Positions 62,216 to 64,000 of a stretch of DNA of 64,000 nucleotides are shown here, one piece after another. The stretch comes from Prorocentrum cordatum. Taxonomy: Eukaryota; Sar; Dinophyceae; Prorocentrales; Prorocentraceae. Location: contig CAUYUJ010006557.1 of NCBI GenBank assembly GCA_963575745.1, forward strand, positions 1,107,001 through 1,171,000. Reading direction: 5' to 3'. A program made the translations under genes and the position numbers. Below the pieces are notes generated by a model. The model was not told where the DNA came from. It saw only the letters and a program-made list of their open reading frames with translations, and made no database searches. How positions within the stretch are numbered: position 1 is the stretch's first letter; each line of letters opens with the position of its first letter.

Positions 62216-62873
62216 CCCTGCCTCCCTCCCTCCCTGCTTTTCCTGTTCCTGTTCCTGTTCGTCCTGTTCCTGCTCCTCGCCCTCTGGGGCGGCGGGGGCG
62301 GCCTCCGCGGCGGGCACCATGCAAAGCTTTGTTGGCGCACCTTGGCGCCCCCCTCCCACCCCCCTCATCCTTGTTGGGCAGCGCGAGCGCCCTCCCCGCG
62401 CCCCTCCGCCGGCCGCCCCGTCCTCGGCGGGGCGGTGGATGGATCCCACAGAGGGCAACCCCCACCAAACCGCAGCGTGTTGGGTTCGGCCAGGCACCCC
62501 ACAACGATCCCGACGCCCTCCCCGACGCCTTTGCCGACGCCGAGCCCCTCGCCAGGTCTTTTGCCCAGCCTTACTCCAGCACGACGAACCTGCCGACGAA
62601 CCCGACGACCGCCAGCCACTCCTGCACTGCCGCCCCCGGACGACCCCGACAGCCCTTCCAGACAACTGCCGACGCCCCCCCGACGTCCACCGTCCACTCC
62701 ACCGCTGCGCCTGCGCCCCCTGGTCGGCGCCGCCGCCGTAGGGTCCGTAGCCTCGTCGCGGGTGGCCCTTCTCTTCCTGCCCCTGGCCTGGCCCGTCTGC
62801 CTGCGGTTGATTTCCCTTTCCTTGTCTTCCTTGCTTCCCGCCCTTGACTTCCCTCCTGCTTTCTACAGTCGAG
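62216..62873 (+). other. Pro/Ala/Thr-rich coding-like region
   Basis: The frame entering from the repeats gives FGQAPHNDPDALPDAFADAE and SFAQPYSSTTNLPTNPTTAS, which is not repeat-derived, but it lacks a start of its own and a known domain. Could be a low-complexity exon or chance. Confidence 0.2.
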
Positions 62874-62908
62874 GCGTTGACCAAAGGAACCCTAAATAAG
62901 GAACGGAG
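62874..62908 (+). other. Empty-site paralogue of MITE copy 3
   Basis: GCGTTGACCAAAGGAACCC, then TA, then AATAAGGAACG: the uninterrupted form of the sequence that carries the MITE at 37849-38028. One mismatch on the left side and one on the right. Confidence 0.8.
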
Positions 62909-63100
62909 CCCCTATTTTCCATAAGTGGAACTTCGATTTCGTATCGAAAACCTAAAGAAAATCCCAGGCAAACTGTACCTACTGTCTCTGCTTGGCCCCT
63001 CTTTCGCCTGCCCCGCCGGCCCCGGCCTCCCACTTGCGCGTTCGTCGTCGTCTGCCTGCTTCTCCCCTCCTCGTCGTTTTCCCGACGGGCAGCGCAGTCT

Positions 63101-63264
63101 TGACGGGGCCCTGGGACACACAAATAAATACACACTAATAAAAAAGATCCCCCATATTTCCCAATATTTTTTGGGTTTTTCTCTTCCCCACCACTTCCCA
63201 TATTTTCTCATCTTTTCTAGGGGGTCGACGATGAATTGTGTCTGTGTGTTTCTTCCCCTCCTGA
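63101..63264 (+). mobile_element. Short 5-bp-TSD element, copy 3
   Basis: 164 bp, same orientation as copies 1 and 2 (TGACGGGGCCCTGGGACAC to TTCCCCTCCTGA). Flanked by AGTCT on both sides (63096-63100 and 63265-63269). Confidence 0.82.
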
Positions 63265-63269
63265 AGTCT

Positions 63270-64000
63270 GCCTGGGACCAGAGTGGCGGCGTGTAGGGCT
63301 TCAGCGAACGCCAATGCTGTGAACCGACGGCCGAGACGCCGTGTCTCGCCGCTCCTTGCTGGCGACGGCAGCGCAGCGCGCCCGCGGCGCGCTCGGTGGT
63401 GGAGCGAGGCCGATGTCCCCTTCTCCTCCCTGCCATCCCCCACTTGCCCCCCCCCCTGAAGCAACGAAGGGATGGGCCGGCTCAAGGGGGGCCGCCCGCC
63501 CCGACAATTCGGGGGGCGCCGGCGGCACAATCGCCTCCCGCCCCCCCGGCGGCGTGAGCCCGCGGGGAGGCGGGGGCACCCCGCCCACCCTGCGGGCTCG
63601 GCCGCGGCCACGCCCTCCTGAGGCCCCTTGTCGAAGAGCGCCGTGGCCTGGCCAGCCCCGCGACGACGCCGGCCCCGCCGCAGGGGCCGAGCTCCGGCGT
63701 GTCCAGGCAGGGCTTCTGGACGCTGCCAACGCTGACAAAAATCGTTTGGGAAAATCACGGGTGCTCATGGTGCTGTGCGGGCGCCGCCCGCGTCAGAGGC
63801 TGTTGCTTGTCCTCCTGCTGCTCTCTCGTCCCCCCCCGAACCAGGTGTCATCGATTTCGACCAGCGCGAACATCGGCCTCAAAACGCCGACATGTCCCAA
63901 GTAGGCCGCGCTCCCACTCGTATGCCTGAGCTCCGAACCCCTAGCTGGGGAAGATGTTCGTACGGTGGTGCGCATCGGACTCTCCTCGGGCAGAACCAGG
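63270..64000. other. No recognised gene
   Basis: GC-rich with open frames on both strands (63341-63904 plus, 63135-63758 minus) and no motif. The window ends here without an identifiable boundary. Confidence 0.4.

Noticed and set aside
1-64000. Dinoflagellate spliced-leader relic, tRNA, rRNA or other RNA gene
   Set aside because: By eye I found only 9-base partial matches to the 22-nt leader (e.g. TGGCTCAAG near 18358) and no cloverleaf or rRNA-like stretch.

Overview
The window looks like nuclear DNA of a eukaryote with a repeat-saturated, GC-rich genome, most likely a dinoflagellate (Prorocentrum, Polarella or Symbiodiniaceae type). The main reason is the character of the two recognisable retroelements: a copia-type polyprotein on the minus strand and a non-LTR (LINE) polyprotein on the plus strand, both with sequence signatures I associate with dinoflagellate element families. 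This rests on recalled family patterns, not a search. The rest is microsatellites, minisatellites, small inverted-repeat elements and short coding-like islands. There is no bacterial gene order, no rRNA or tRNA gene, and no intact gene of known function. Many long open frames are only triplet or hexamer repeats, or GC-rich repeats, read through.

Layout. 0-4.2 kb: copies of a CCAAGA/GGCC repeat family plus CATA and GA microsatellites. 4.4-16.7 kb: a decayed minus-strand copia element (Gag-like coiled coil, protease, integrase, RT, RNase H), bracketed by a same-orientation direct repeat (4.42 and 16.53 kb) that may be its LTRs; its RT is split by a simple-repeat insertion. 17-30 kb: a GGC tract, a duplicated composite block (leader, CAGCCT hexamer array, 73-bp minisatellite, tail) at 18.5-19.6 and 23.2-24.8 kb, the best hypothetical gene (21.1-22.2 kb, minus), an acidic exon (22.8-23.2 kb), a possible secreted-protein exon (28.2 kb) and a ~100-bp minisatellite (28.3-29.8 kb). 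30-43 kb: three families of short non-autonomous elements, a four-unit nested palindrome (34.4-34.8 kb), and a minus-strand hypothetical ORF (38.6-39.6 kb). 43-51 kb: a modular tandem duplication anchored on AAC arrays and containing a duplicated small ORF. 51-54.5 kb: a GGAATCCTTA decamer satellite and CTC/CAT repeats. 54.6-61.5 kb: a decayed LINE, interrupted by a short TIR element and by a pentamer satellite. 61.6-64 kb: CTC/TTC repeats and a third copy of the 5-bp-TSD element.

Functionally this is a transposon graveyard. Both polyproteins have lost key residues or frame, and the short elements are non-autonomous. The most informative structures are nested insertions with readable target-site duplications, including a paralogous empty site for one element, and the duplicated modular repeat blocks. 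Single-exon calls for hypothetical genes are tentative because introns cannot be resolved from one strand of genomic sequence.
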